Program-made: the position numbers and the translations under genes
Notes under the pieces: generated by a model
What the model saw: the letters and a program-made list of their open reading frames with translations, nothing else
What the model was told of the DNA's origin: nothing
The model's database searches: none
NCBI RefSeq assembly: GCF_004104355.1
Contig: NZ_RJLM01000006.1
Span: 1 to 64,000 of the forward strand
DNA length: 64,000 nt
Reading direction: 5' to 3'
From: Photobacterium chitinilyticum
Lineage (GTDB): Bacteria > Pseudomonadota > Gammaproteobacteria > Enterobacterales > Vibrionaceae
Part shown: piece by piece, positions 25,660-34,515 of the stretch
Layout: the number at the start of each line of letters is the position of its first letter
Position numbering within the stretch: the stretch's first letter is position 1

Positions 25660-26757
25660 TTAGCTCTTTTGCCGGCGTAGTCTGCCTTCCGCGTCAGCCG
25701 CTTTCAGCGCGGCAAATACCATTTCCTTGGTGACCGGCATTGACTCGTTATGAATAGTTTCTCCCTCGGCACAGCTGGCTTCGGCTACGGCCATGAGCCC
25801 CTCGTCGGTAACCTCTTTCAGGCCAATTTGCTCTAGAGTGACTGGCAGCCCGACAGCTTCGCAGAAGTTAAAGACTTCGTTGATTTTCGCTGCTGGCTTG
25901 TCGGTCAGGAACAGAGATGAAAGCACGCCGAAGGCAACTTTTTCACCATGCAGGTAAGCATGAGTAGGCTCGAGTATCGTCAGGCCGTTGTGGATCGCAT
26001 GCGAGGCGGCAAGACCACCACTTTCGAAACCCAGCCCGCTGAGCAGGGTGTTGGCCTCGATAATATGCTCAAGGGCAGGAGTGACTACGCCGGCATCATT
26101 GGCGGATTTTGCCTTGGCACCATATTCCAGCAAGGTGGTGTAACAAAGGTGAGCCAGCGCATAGGCAGACATTGAACCAAGTCGACCTGACATGTTGGTT
26201 GCAAAGCTTTGCTTGCATGATTCGGCTTCGAACCAGGTTGCCAGGGCATCTCCCATTCCGGCAACCAGCAGGCGGGTCGGGGCGTTGGCAATGATTTGGC
26301 TATCGACCAATACCAGGTTGGGGTTGGTCGGCAATACCAGATAACGCTTGAATTCACCTGTCTGGGTATAAATTACAGACAGTGCACTACATGGAGCATC
26401 GCTGGCTGCAAGGGTTGGGGTTATGGCAACGGGCACCTCGGCCTCGTAGGCAGTGGCTTTTGCTGTATCCAGTGTCTTTCCGCCGCCGAGGCCGACAACA
26501 AACTGGCCGCCGAAGGCTTTCAGCTGCTCGACCAGTCTGGCGATTTCCTCGGTACAGCATTCGCCTTCAAAGCGAACGACATCGATCTCTACCCGGCTGC
26601 TGATATAGGGTTCGAACTCATGGCGAAGGTTGTCATAAACAAATGGATCACAGATGAGAAGGCCCTTGCTGCCAAAACGGGCAAGCTCTTCGCCAAGCAA
26701 CTGACGAGAGTCTTTGCCCTGGACATATCGACCGGGAAAAATTGTGGTTGAAATCAT
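25660..26757 (-). CDS. gldA: Glycerol dehydrogenase (GldA-type, metal-dependent)
   Basis: 365-residue NAD-dependent dehydrogenase that interconverts glycerol and dihydroxyacetone. Seen: the nucleotide-binding VGLGGGKTLDTAKATAYEA (about 93-112), TPTLAASDAPCSALSVIYT, metal-ligand regions GMGDALATWFEAESC (about 168-182), ASHAIHNGL (His about 255) and THAYLHGEKVAFG (His about 272). Length equals E. coli GldA. In E. coli gldA sits with ptsA and fsaB; here the same genes are grouped again. Dihydroxyacetone released by the aldolase FsaB in the divergent operon is a plausible substrate. Confidence 0.92.
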   Translation of the reverse strand: MISTTIFPGRYVQGKDSRQLLGEELARFGSKGLLICDPFVYDNLRHEFEPYISSRVEIDVVRFEGECCTEEIARLVEQLKAFGGQFVVGLGGGKTLDTAKATAYEAEVPVAITPTLAASDAPCSALSVIYTQTGEFKRYLVLPTNPNLVLVDSQIIANAPTRLLVAGMGDALATWFEAESCKQSFATNMSGRLGSMSAYALAHLCYTTLLEYGAKAKSANDAGVVTPALEHIIEANTLLSGLGFESGGLAASHAIHNGLTILEPTHAYLHGEKVAFGVLSSLFLTDKPAAKINEVFNFCEAVGLPVTLEQIGLKEVTDEGLMAVAEASCAEGETIHNESMPVTKEMVFAALKAADAEGRLRRQKS

Positions 26758-26849
26758 GACAAAATCCTTATTAATGGTTAGTTGAAGTCATCGTAATATT
26801 CGGGTGAGGGGCCATGAGAAACCTCGTTGGCCTCCGAAGTAAGTACTAT

Positions 26850-29354
26850 CTATTCGGCAATGGCACCTTGCAGTAGCTGTTCGATTTCCTCGGCGCTGGT
26901 CGCTTTCTGGAGGCTGTCTCTAAAATCGACATGCATTATCTTTCTCGCTAGCTTAGAAAAGATCTTCATGTGCTGATCACCGGCAGCATGCTTGTTGAGG
27001 GTCAGCATAATCACAAACTGTGCCTCGTCGTCACCCCAGAGGATCGGCTGGGCGAGTTTGGCGACACTGATGGTTGATTGCTCGATATGTTCCGACTTGG
27101 TATGTGGGATAGCAAAGCCGAATCCGAGTCCGGTTGAGAAGACATCTTCACGTGCCCATAGATCATCGGCAAGCTTGTCGGGATAGCGACAGCGTCCGGC
27201 TAGGTACAGGTTGTCAGACAGTGTCTTGATCACTTCTTCTTTGCTGCCAAGATCCGCATCAAGCACAATGCACTCGGTGGTGATGAGCGGTGCATCGCTC
27301 TGTGCCATTCTGAATTGTGCCAAAAGGTGCTCGACTTCCATCGCAGTTCGGCATGCCATGGCTTTGTTGAGCAGTTGGCGGCACTTGCGGCTGTCGAGCT
27401 TGGAGAGGCGCTCTTTGGTTGCAGGAATTGACGGTGCACTCATTGATATTTCGTCGAGACCAAGGCCAACCAGCAATGGCAGTACAGAACCCTTGGCCCC
27501 CAGCTCACCACACAATCCAATCCACTTGCCGTGGCGGTGCACTTCCCTTACGACATGATCTAAGGTGCGCAGGAAGGCGGGATTTAGGCTGTTGTAGGTT
27601 TTGGTCACCTTGGCGTTGTCGCGGTCAACGGCCATGAGGTACTGGGTTAGGTCATTCGAGCCAATTGAGAAGAAGTCGATTTCTTCGCTGCACTGGTCAA
27701 TGATGAAGGCGACAGAAGGCACTTCCAGCATGATTCCGAGCGGGATCTTTTCGTCAAATGGGACTTTTTCCTTTCGCAGTTCCTGGCGAACTTCGGCCAG
27801 TACGTCTTTTACCCACAGAATTTCTTCAACAGAGGAAATCATCGGGATCATTATCTTCAGTGAACCGTGTGCCGATGCCCGCAGAATACCCCGTAACTGG
27901 GTTTTGAAGAGCTCGATATATTCCTCGTAGATCCGAATGGCGCGATAGCCAAGGAAAGGATTATTTTCTGCCGGGATATTTAGGTAGTCGACTGGCTTGT
28001 CGCCACCGATATCCATGGTCCGGATGATGATCGACTTATCACTGGCAGCCTCCAGGGCCTGACAGAAAATATTGTACAGTTCGTCTTCGTCCGGGGCAGT
28101 AGTACGGTCCATATAGAGCATTTCGGTCCGGAACAGGCCGATACTCTCAGCGCCGTTGTTAAAGGCCGGCTCTGCCTCGATGGCATGGGCAATGTTTGCA
28201 GCGACTTCCAGCTTGATTGTATCAGCGGTACAGCCCGGTAGGTTGCGGTATTTGGCATGGCGGGCCTCCAAAACATTGTTGACCCGCAGCTCTTCCTGGT
28301 AATAACGCTCCAGTTCAGGGGTAATCGCGGTGATCACCACACCTTGTTTGCAGTCGATGAGCACTTCTTGATTAACAAAAGGACTCAGAGCGCTTTCTTC
28401 AATACCAATCAGGGTTGGGATATTGAAAGAGCGAGCCAGAATTACAGTATGGGATGTACTGCCGCCGTGGGTTAATAGCAGACCTTTGAGCAGTGACTTG
28501 TCTAGCTCTAGAAATTGGCTTGGCGTGAGATCATCGGCAAGACAGATGCTTGGCTCTGTCAGGGCGTTGTCACAGCGGAACTGGTCCGTACCATAAATCA
28601 TCTGGAGCAGTTGAAAGCAGATATCGCGAATATCCAGCTCGCGCTCACGCAGATAGGCGCTGGATGATTGTTGTAGCTGCTTACCGTAGTGTTTTGCTGT
28701 TGCGATAATGGCTTCAGCTGCGCAGCTTCCTTCGGATATTCCGCTCAGTAGTTTAGCGCTGAACTCCTCGTCGCGCAGGATGGAAAGGTGGGCATCAATT
28801 ACTGCTACGGCAGTACTATTGTCAGCTTTTTGCTGAAGTACTAACGCATTGCGTAACTGTTCCAGTCCAGTACTCAAAGCGCTTTGTTCTTCGTCGAGCC
28901 CTTTTGAAGACGGCAGAGTGATAAAGTTATCGAAGTTGATGCCGCCAGCTTGGATCAGCTTGCCGCGTCCTTGTCCTGAGCTGACCGAGTGACCGCGTAC
29001 AACCGCCGGGCTGAGGTTGCTGAGGTTGCGGGGAAGAGGGGCAAAATCCCCGGTTTCTTCTGTTGTTTCCAATGCTTCGTCGCAGTGGGGAAATTCGGTC
29101 TTGATGAAGTGGGTAATTTTCTCTATTGCCTGCATTTCATCCTCGCCAGAGATCGTGATAATGCATTCGTCACCTTGTAGGGTATCGGTGCCGATTAACG
29201 AGAGAACGCTTTTGGCATTGGCGATATTGCCTGTTCGGGTATTTTCCCATTTGATATCGGCAGCAAAAGTATTGCACAACTGCTCGACATGGCTGGCTGG
29301 GCGGGCATGAACACCGTTTGGCAGTTCACAGGTAAAAGTGAGTGTTTGTGTCAT
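26850..29354 (-). CDS. ptsA: Multiphosphoryl transfer protein HPr-EI-EIIA(Fru) (PtsA/FrwA type), copy 1
   Basis: 834-residue fusion of three PTS parts. The HPr domain (1-88) has GVHARPASHVEQ with phosphorylatable His16. The enzyme I domain (about 125-670) has active-site LLTHGGSTSHTVILARS, PEP-binding IGLFRTEMLYMDR and GLCGELGAKGS with the catalytic Cys. The EIIA domain (about 690-834) has FGFAIPHTKSEHI. Such proteins relay phosphate from PEP to a dedicated fructose-like EIIB without the general PTS. First gene of the operon ptsA-gldA-UPF0303-Dabb-kdsD-like, divergent from the EIIC gene. A shared operator lies 112 bases upstream. Confidence 0.95.
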   Translation of the reverse strand: MTQTLTFTCELPNGVHARPASHVEQLCNTFAADIKWENTRTGNIANAKSVLSLIGTDTLQGDECIITISGEDEMQAIEKITHFIKTEFPHCDEALETTEETGDFAPLPRNLSNLSPAVVRGHSVSSGQGRGKLIQAGGINFDNFITLPSSKGLDEEQSALSTGLEQLRNALVLQQKADNSTAVAVIDAHLSILRDEEFSAKLLSGISEGSCAAEAIIATAKHYGKQLQQSSSAYLRERELDIRDICFQLLQMIYGTDQFRCDNALTEPSICLADDLTPSQFLELDKSLLKGLLLTHGGSTSHTVILARSFNIPTLIGIEESALSPFVNQEVLIDCKQGVVITAITPELERYYQEELRVNNVLEARHAKYRNLPGCTADTIKLEVAANIAHAIEAEPAFNNGAESIGLFRTEMLYMDRTTAPDEDELYNIFCQALEAASDKSIIIRTMDIGGDKPVDYLNIPAENNPFLGYRAIRIYEEYIELFKTQLRGILRASAHGSLKIMIPMISSVEEILWVKDVLAEVRQELRKEKVPFDEKIPLGIMLEVPSVAFIIDQCSEEIDFFSIGSNDLTQYLMAVDRDNAKVTKTYNSLNPAFLRTLDHVVREVHRHGKWIGLCGELGAKGSVLPLLVGLGLDEISMSAPSIPATKERLSKLDSRKCRQLLNKAMACRTAMEVEHLLAQFRMAQSDAPLITTECIVLDADLGSKEEVIKTLSDNLYLAGRCRYPDKLADDLWAREDVFSTGLGFGFAIPHTKSEHIEQSTISVAKLAQPILWGDDEAQFVIMLTLNKHAAGDQHMKIFSKLARKIMHVDFRDSLQKATSAEEIEQLLQGAIAE

Positions 29355-29465
29355 CGTCAGTACCTTTCATTGAGTTGTTGCTCATTCGAGGAACAACCCG
29401 TTTTTGATTTATGTAATGACAATATGCCGAGTTGCCAGTGTCGACTATGGGAAAATAATCACATC

Positions 29466-29481
29466 TACTGGATTATTGTAA
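29466..29481 (+). promoter_or_regulatory. Shared operator, site A (ptsA copy 1)
   Basis: TACTGGATTATTGTAA. One of five related 16-mers found only upstream of PTS genes in this window. It lies 112 bases upstream of the ptsA start with the same orientation toward its gene as the other four. Unlike the others, only a poor CRP half-site (TATGA) is present at the +14 spacing; a better CRP-like site lies on its other side. Confidence 0.6.
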
Positions 29482-29634
29482 TATCCACTCGATTCTATGA
29501 ACTTGAACAAGTCCTAATTTTTGAAGTGGAAATGCATAATTAAGAGTAAATTTTTTAATTTTCAATGCTTTGTTTTTATTTTTGGTTAAGTAAAGTGCTA
29601 ACTGGGTGCGCTGGATCACAGCTTGGTTGCGATC

Positions 29635-29650
29635 TAACAATAATCCAGTT
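29635..29650 (-). promoter_or_regulatory. Shared operator, site B (frwC-like operon)
   Basis: AACTGGATTATTGTTA on the minus strand, 85 bases upstream of the frwC-like start. A CRP-like sequence at 29605-29620 lies 14 bases farther upstream, the same spacing as at sites C, D and E. Confidence 0.65.
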
Positions 29651-29734
29651 TAGTGCTTTTTTTTCTACTCCCAGCCCTCCTGACTCTGCTCCATAGTTAA
29701 TAGCGAAATGAAAGCTCTCAACGGAGAAGAGGCA

Positions 29735-30802
29735 ATGAAAGATTTAATAACAATATTAAAAAATACCCGGCAGCACTTAATGACAGGTGTTTCCCATATG
29801 ATCCCGTTTGTTGTTGCTGGCGGTATTTTGTTGGCGGCATCGGTCATGATTTACGGTGAAGGTGCAGTACCTGAAGAAGGCACCTGGCTGCACGATTTGT
29901 TCTTTATTGGTGTCGCCGGTTTTCAGTTAATGGTGCCTATCCTTGCTGCCTACATCGGTTTCTCGATTGCCGACCGTTCGGCGCTGGCACCATCGGCCAT
30001 CGCCGCGTTTATCGGGGCGAACATGTATAACACCGGCTTCTTCGGGGCCATTTTTGCCGGTTTGCTCGGCGGTATTGTCGTCTTTTACCTGAAGAAGATA
30101 AAGGTGCCTGCGTTTGCCCGTTCGGTGATGCCTATTTTCGTGATCCCTATTATCGGTACCTTCATTACAGCAGGGGCGATTGTATGGGGGATCGGTGAAC
30201 CGATTGGTGCATTAACGGCTTCGTTGACCGATTTTCTAAAAGGGATGCAGGGTTCAAGCATTGTCGTACTTGCCACCATCATGGGGATGATGATTGCCTT
30301 CGATATGGGCGGTCCGGTAAACAAGGTTGCTTATGCATTCGTGATCCTTTGTGTCGGTGAAGGGCTGTATGACGTGGCCGGTATCAGTTCAGTTGCTGTT
30401 GCGGTTCCGTCTATCGGTATGGGTCTAGCAACGTTCATCGGCAAAAAACTGTATGACGCCAATGAACAAGAGGCGGGCCGTGCATCCATCTTAATGGGCA
30501 CCATGGGGATCACCGAAGGTGCTATACCTTTTGCAGCCGCCGATCCACTCCGTGTTATTCCTTCCATCATGATTGGTACTGCTGCCGGTGCCGTGACAGC
30601 CGCGATTCTGGGTGTCAAAAGCTACGCAGCCTGGGGCGGTCTGATTGTACTGCCGGTTGTCGAGGGACGTTTTAGCTTCGTTATCGCACTTGCAGTGGGG
30701 TCAATTGTAACGGCATTGCTGGTCAATTTTCTTAAAGCACGCCGCTCTTCGAAAGTAGATGAGAAAGAAGACGATATCGACATTGATTTCGAAATTAACT
30801 AA
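29735..30802 (+). CDS. frwC: Fructose-family PTS permease EIIC (FrwC-like)
   Basis: 355 residues from the ATG at 29735, which has GAAGAGG 5-10 bases upstream; the frame is open from 29708. About nine membrane segments. Signatures of fructose-type EIIC are present: MTGVSHMIPFVVAGGILLAA, IADRSALAPSAIAAFIGANM, MIAFDMGGPVNKVAYAF and GITEGAIPFAAADPLRVIPS. Carries the sugar across the inner membrane while EIIB phosphorylates it. First gene of a nine-gene plus-strand operon. The sugar is unknown; the protein is only the C unit, so EIIA comes from PtsA and EIIB from frwB-type genes. Confidence 0.92.
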   Translation: MKDLITILKNTRQHLMTGVSHMIPFVVAGGILLAASVMIYGEGAVPEEGTWLHDLFFIGVAGFQLMVPILAAYIGFSIADRSALAPSAIAAFIGANMYNTGFFGAIFAGLLGGIVVFYLKKIKVPAFARSVMPIFVIPIIGTFITAGAIVWGIGEPIGALTASLTDFLKGMQGSSIVVLATIMGMMIAFDMGGPVNKVAYAFVILCVGEGLYDVAGISSVAVAVPSIGMGLATFIGKKLYDANEQEAGRASILMGTMGITEGAIPFAAADPLRVIPSIMIGTAAGAVTAAILGVKSYAAWGGLIVLPVVEGRFSFVIALAVGSIVTALLVNFLKARRSSKVDEKEDDIDIDFEIN

Positions 30803-30895
30803 CTGATGAGCCAAGACAGTATTGGAATAGAAGTGATGCGCCTTGGATGAATAAACAATTGAATAAGTTTTTGTATTAAAGAATTGGTGAACAAA

Positions 30896-31213
30896 ATGAA
30901 AAAGATTATTGCAGTAACCGCTTGTCCATCTGGTGTTGCTCATACCTATATGGCCGCTGAATCTATTTCCCAGTCGGCAAAAGGCAAAGGGTGGGAGTGC
31001 AAGGTTGAAACTCAGGGCTCTATCGGTATCGAAAACGAGCTAACGGCTGCTGATATTCAGGCTGCTGATCTGGTTATCTTGACCAAGGATATCGGTATTA
31101 AAAACGAAGACCGCTTTGAAGGCAAAACAGTGGTCCGAATTGGTGTTAGCGATGCAGTTAAACGAGCTGATGCGGTAATGGCGAAAGTCGAAGCGTTCTT
31201 TAATAAACAATAA
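30896..31213 (+). CDS. frwB: Fructose-family PTS EIIB (FrwB-like)
   Basis: 105 residues from MKKIIAVTACPSGVAHTYMA, with GGTGA upstream. Cys10 in TACPSGVAHT is the phosphorylated residue of fructose-type EIIB. The rest (KVETQGSIGIENELTAADIQ, ADLVILTKDIGIKNEDRFEG) follows the family throughout. Follows the EIIC gene after 93 bases. Confidence 0.93.
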   Translation: MKKIIAVTACPSGVAHTYMAAESISQSAKGKGWECKVETQGSIGIENELTAADIQAADLVILTKDIGIKNEDRFEGKTVVRIGVSDAVKRADAVMAKVEAFFNKQ

Positions 31214-31261
31214 GCGACCGCAAACTACCCACAAATGCATCAAAGCAGAGAAGAATGAATT

Positions 31262-31290
31262 AAGCAGGGAGGGTTTCCCTGCTTTTATTT
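31262..31290 (+). terminator. Terminator-like hairpin inside the operon
   Basis: AGCAGGG / CCCTGCT stem with a seven-base loop followed by TTTATTT, between the EIIB gene and pflD. It could attenuate transcription, so transport genes are made in excess over the glycyl radical enzyme, or end a separate transcript. Confidence 0.65.
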
Positions 31291-31332
31291 CCTCCACGAG
31301 CAGTGGCTCAACCTGCAGGAGAGTTAACAACC

Positions 31333-33642
31333 ATGACGACAGAACGTATTAACCGTCTGAAAAGCAATCTATTTGCCGCCCCACGCGAGATATCTCTGGA
31401 AAGGGCGTTGCTATACACTGAAAGTTATCAGCAGACAGAAGGCCAGCCCACGATTATTCGCCGTGCCAAGGCAACGGCCTATGTCATGGATAATGTTGAG
31501 ATTGCCATTCGGGATGATGAACTGATTGCCGGTAACCGCACCGTCAAACCCCGTGCAGGTATCGTATCTCCTGAGATGGATCCGTACTGGATTGACAAAG
31601 AGCTCGATAGTTTTTATTCGCGGCCGCAGGATAAGTTTGTCATCTCTGAGCACGACAAGCAGATTTACCGTGAGACGTTGCTGCCGTACTGGTCGCAGCG
31701 TTCGATGAAGGATTTCATCAATAGCCAATTCCCGGATGAAATCAGGGAGGCAACCAGTCAGAAAGTCTTTTCGGTCAACCAGACTGACAAAGGTCAGGGG
31801 CATATCATTGTTGACTATGATCGTTTGCTGAAAAACGGCCTCGGCTCTCTGGCCGGTGAAATGACCTCTCTGGCAGAAAAGCATCCCGATAACCATTTCT
31901 ATAAGGCCGTTCAGATACTGCTTGAGGCCAGCAGCCGGCATATTTGTCGTTATGAGCAACTGGCACTTGAAATGGCCGAGCGCTGTGCGCGCGAAGGCAA
32001 GTCTCAGCGCGCTGCCGAGCTGAACAAGATAGCCAGGATCTCGCATAAAATAGCCATAGTCCCACCGGATAATTTCTACGAAGCGTGCCAGCTGTTTTGG
32101 TACATGAACATTATTTTGCAGTATGAATCCAACGCTAGTTCGCTGTCGCTGGGTCGCTTCGACCAATATATGCTTCCGTATTACCACGCATCTCTGGAGG
32201 CAGGGGAAACACAGGCATCGTTGCAGGAATTGCTAGAGAGTCTGTGGGTTAAGACCAATGATATTGTGTTATTGCGATCGACCAACAGTGCCAAGTTTTT
32301 TGCCGGATTCCCGACTGGCTACACCGTTTTGTTGGGAGGGCTGAATGAAACAGGGCACAGCGCCGTCAATGAGTTGTCGACTCTGTGTCTTGACGCATAC
32401 CAGAGCATTCAGTTGCCGCAACCGAACCTCGGGGTGCGGATCAATGAGCTGATTGACAGGAAGTTTCTGCAAAAAACGGCGGAGACTATCCGATTGGGTA
32501 CCGGGATCCCGCAGATCTTCAATGATGAGGTGGTTGTTCCGGCTTTCCTTAATCGTGGCGTATCACTTGAAGATGCCCGGGATTACTCTGTTGTCGGATG
32601 TGTCGAGCTGTCGATACCGGGCAAGACATATGGTCTGCATGATATCGCCATGTTCAACTTGCTGAAAGTGATGGAGCTGGTTCTTAAGCGAAATCAGCAT
32701 AACACTGATGTCTGCTATGACAGCCTGATTGCAGAGATCCGCGAAGATATTTGTCATTACGTCAAACTGATGGTCGACGGCTCGAATATCTGTGATATCG
32801 GCCATCGTGACTGGGCACCGGTCCCGCTTCTATCGTCGTTCATCAACGACTGTATCGATAATGGCAAAGATATTACCGAAGGCGGCAGTCGTTATAACTT
32901 CTCGGGCGTGCAGGGAATTGGTATTGCCAACCTGTCGGACTCGCTTCACGCATTGAACAAGTTCGTCTTCGAAGAACAACGTATGGGCTATGCGGATTTT
33001 ATCGAGATGCTCAACAGTAACTTCGAGAATGAAGGAGGCAGTAAGGTACGCGCCCGTTTGATCAACCGCTACGAAAAGTATGGCAACGACATTGATGATG
33101 TTGACATGATCAGTGCCGATCTGTTGCGCTTTTTTTGTAAAGAGGTGGAACAATACGACAATCCGCGTGGCGGCAAGTTTACCCCGGGTTCATATACCGT
33201 GTCGGCTCATGTTCCATTAGGAGAGGTAGTAGGCGCGACGCCGGATGGACGTCTGGCCAAAGAGCAGCTGGCCGATGGTGGATTGTCACCGATGCTGGGG
33301 CAGGATCAGGTTGGCCCGACGGCAGTGCTGAAAACGGTTAGCAAGTTGGATAACTACTTACTTTCCAACGGTAGTTTGCTTAATGCCAAGTTTACACCGA
33401 GCACGCTTGAAGGCGAACAGGGGATCAGCAAGCTGTGTGATTTCTTGCATGCGTTTATGAAGCTGAAGCTGCAGCATATCCAGTTTAACGTGCTTAATGC
33501 CGAGACGCTCAAAAAAGCCCAGGAAAAGCCTGAAGACTTTGCCGGCTTGGTCGTGAGGGTCGCTGGCTACAGTGCTTTCTTTGTTGAGTTGTCCCGGGAA
33601 ATACAGGATGACATTATCCGCCGTACTGCCCATGAATTGTAG
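31333..33642 (+). CDS. pflD: Glycyl radical enzyme, PflD-like
   Basis: 769 residues from the ATG at 31333 (GGAGAG upstream; the frame is open from 31303). Active-site Cys423 lies in SVVGCVELSIPGKTYG with the accompanying Glu425, and the radical glycine Gly745 in VVRVAGYSAFF near the C-terminus. Length equals E. coli PflD (about 765), whose reaction is not established. The ESNASSLSLGRFDQY segment lacks the His-Ser pair that binds substrate in clostridial glycerol dehydratase, arguing against that activity. Oxygen-sensitive, so it should act under anaerobiosis. Activated by the product of the next gene. Confidence 0.92.
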   Translation: MTTERINRLKSNLFAAPREISLERALLYTESYQQTEGQPTIIRRAKATAYVMDNVEIAIRDDELIAGNRTVKPRAGIVSPEMDPYWIDKELDSFYSRPQDKFVISEHDKQIYRETLLPYWSQRSMKDFINSQFPDEIREATSQKVFSVNQTDKGQGHIIVDYDRLLKNGLGSLAGEMTSLAEKHPDNHFYKAVQILLEASSRHICRYEQLALEMAERCAREGKSQRAAELNKIARISHKIAIVPPDNFYEACQLFWYMNIILQYESNASSLSLGRFDQYMLPYYHASLEAGETQASLQELLESLWVKTNDIVLLRSTNSAKFFAGFPTGYTVLLGGLNETGHSAVNELSTLCLDAYQSIQLPQPNLGVRINELIDRKFLQKTAETIRLGTGIPQIFNDEVVVPAFLNRGVSLEDARDYSVVGCVELSIPGKTYGLHDIAMFNLLKVMELVLKRNQHNTDVCYDSLIAEIREDICHYVKLMVDGSNICDIGHRDWAPVPLLSSFINDCIDNGKDITEGGSRYNFSGVQGIGIANLSDSLHALNKFVFEEQRMGYADFIEMLNSNFENEGGSKVRARLINRYEKYGNDIDDVDMISADLLRFFCKEVEQYDNPRGGKFTPGSYTVSAHVPLGEVVGATPDGRLAKEQLADGGLSPMLGQDQVGPTAVLKTVSKLDNYLLSNGSLLNAKFTPSTLEGEQGISKLCDFLHAFMKLKLQHIQFNVLNAETLKKAQEKPEDFAGLVVRVAGYSAFFVELSREIQDDIIRRTAHEL

Positions 33643-34510
33643 TACGCAGGTTATTTTGCCTGATCAGGCCAGTGAGCGAACGGGTAGGGTGTTCAATATT
33701 CAACGCTATTCGCTCAATGATGGTTTGGGGATCCGGACGGTTGTGTTTTTCAAAGGGTGTCCGCTGACCTGTCCGTGGTGTGCCAACCCTGAATCACGTT
33801 CGCCGAAGCAACAAGTGATAAAGCGAGAGGCGAAATGCATTCAATGCGAAGAGTGCGTGCTTGATACGGGGGAGAGCATTGATGAATGCCCCAGCGGTGC
33901 GCTTGAGCAGGTCGGCAAAAATATGTCGTATGACGAAATCGTTGCCGAAATCGAGAAAGATAGTGTGTTCTACCGTACTTCGGGTGGTGGGGTGACGCTA
34001 TCCGGTGGCGAAGTGATGGCCCAGGCCCCGTTTGCCATTGAACTGGCAAAGCGGCTTAAGGGGCTGAACTATCCGGTAGCGGTTGAAACAACCGGGCAGG
34101 GTAATGCCAGGCAGTTGCTGGCGCTCGGCAGGCTGTGTGATGAAGTGTTGTTTGACTTCAAGATCATGGATCCTGAGCGCGCGATGTCTGTAACCGGGAT
34201 GGATCTGCCCGCGGTGCTTGAAAATTTCACATTGCTGGTTGAAGCCGGGATCTCGGTGATCCCTCGCCTTCCTCTGATCCCGGGGTATACCCTGGATCTG
34301 ATCAATGTCGATAAAGTGCTGCGCTTTTTGCGGCCGTTTGATATCGAGGAGATCCATCTGCTGCCTTTTCATCAGTACGGGGCAAATAAATATACAAGTC
34401 TAAAAATGAATTACTTATTGAAAGATGTGCAGGTGCCGACATCGAGTGATATTGGTGCGATTCGCCGCCATGTTGAAGCCGCAGGTTATCGAGTCATTAT
34501 TGGAGGATGA
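33632..34510 (+). CDS. pflC: Glycyl radical enzyme activase (radical SAM), PflC-like
   Basis: 292 residues from MNCSTQVILPDQASERTG, overlapping pflD by 11 bases; the longer frame runs into pflD. The radical SAM CxxxCxxC motif is GCPLTCPWCANPES. A ferredoxin-like insert follows with further cysteines (KCIQCEECVLDTGESIDECP), as in the PflC/HpdA class. It also has the SGGGVTLSGGEVMAQ motif for SAM binding. Generates the glycyl radical on the upstream enzyme. Its stop overlaps the ribosome site of the next gene. Confidence 0.93.
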   Translation: MNCSTQVILPDQASERTGRVFNIQRYSLNDGLGIRTVVFFKGCPLTCPWCANPESRSPKQQVIKREAKCIQCEECVLDTGESIDECPSGALEQVGKNMSYDEIVAEIEKDSVFYRTSGGGVTLSGGEVMAQAPFAIELAKRLKGLNYPVAVETTGQGNARQLLALGRLCDEVLFDFKIMDPERAMSVTGMDLPAVLENFTLLVEAGISVIPRLPLIPGYTLDLINVDKVLRFLRPFDIEEIHLLPFHQYGANKYTSLKMNYLLKDVQVPTSSDIGAIRRHVEAAGYRVIIGG

Positions 34511-34515
34511 ATCTA

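Larger units (their letters stand above)
29355..29734. promoter_or_regulatory. Divergent promoter region between ptsA copy 1 and the frwC-like operon
   Basis: 380-base non-coding region with two copies of the shared 16-bp motif in opposite orientations, one facing each operon (29466-29481 and 29635-29650), and CRP-like sites at 29448-29463 (TGGGA-N6-TCACA, 9 of 10 consensus positions) and 29605-29620 (GGTGC-N6-TCACA, 8 of 10). The layout indicates that both arms are switched together. Confidence 0.7.

Noticed and set aside
31411-32187. 258-codon frame antisense to pflD
   Set aside because: Lies wholly within a well-conserved glycyl radical enzyme gene on the other strand; a shadow of its codon bias.
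31333-33642. Glycerol dehydratase role for PflD (a 1,3-propanediol pathway with the iron dehydrogenase at 46108)
   Set aside because: The substrate-binding His-Ser pair of clostridial glycerol dehydratase is replaced (ASSLSLGRF), so I kept the PflD label of unknown reaction.
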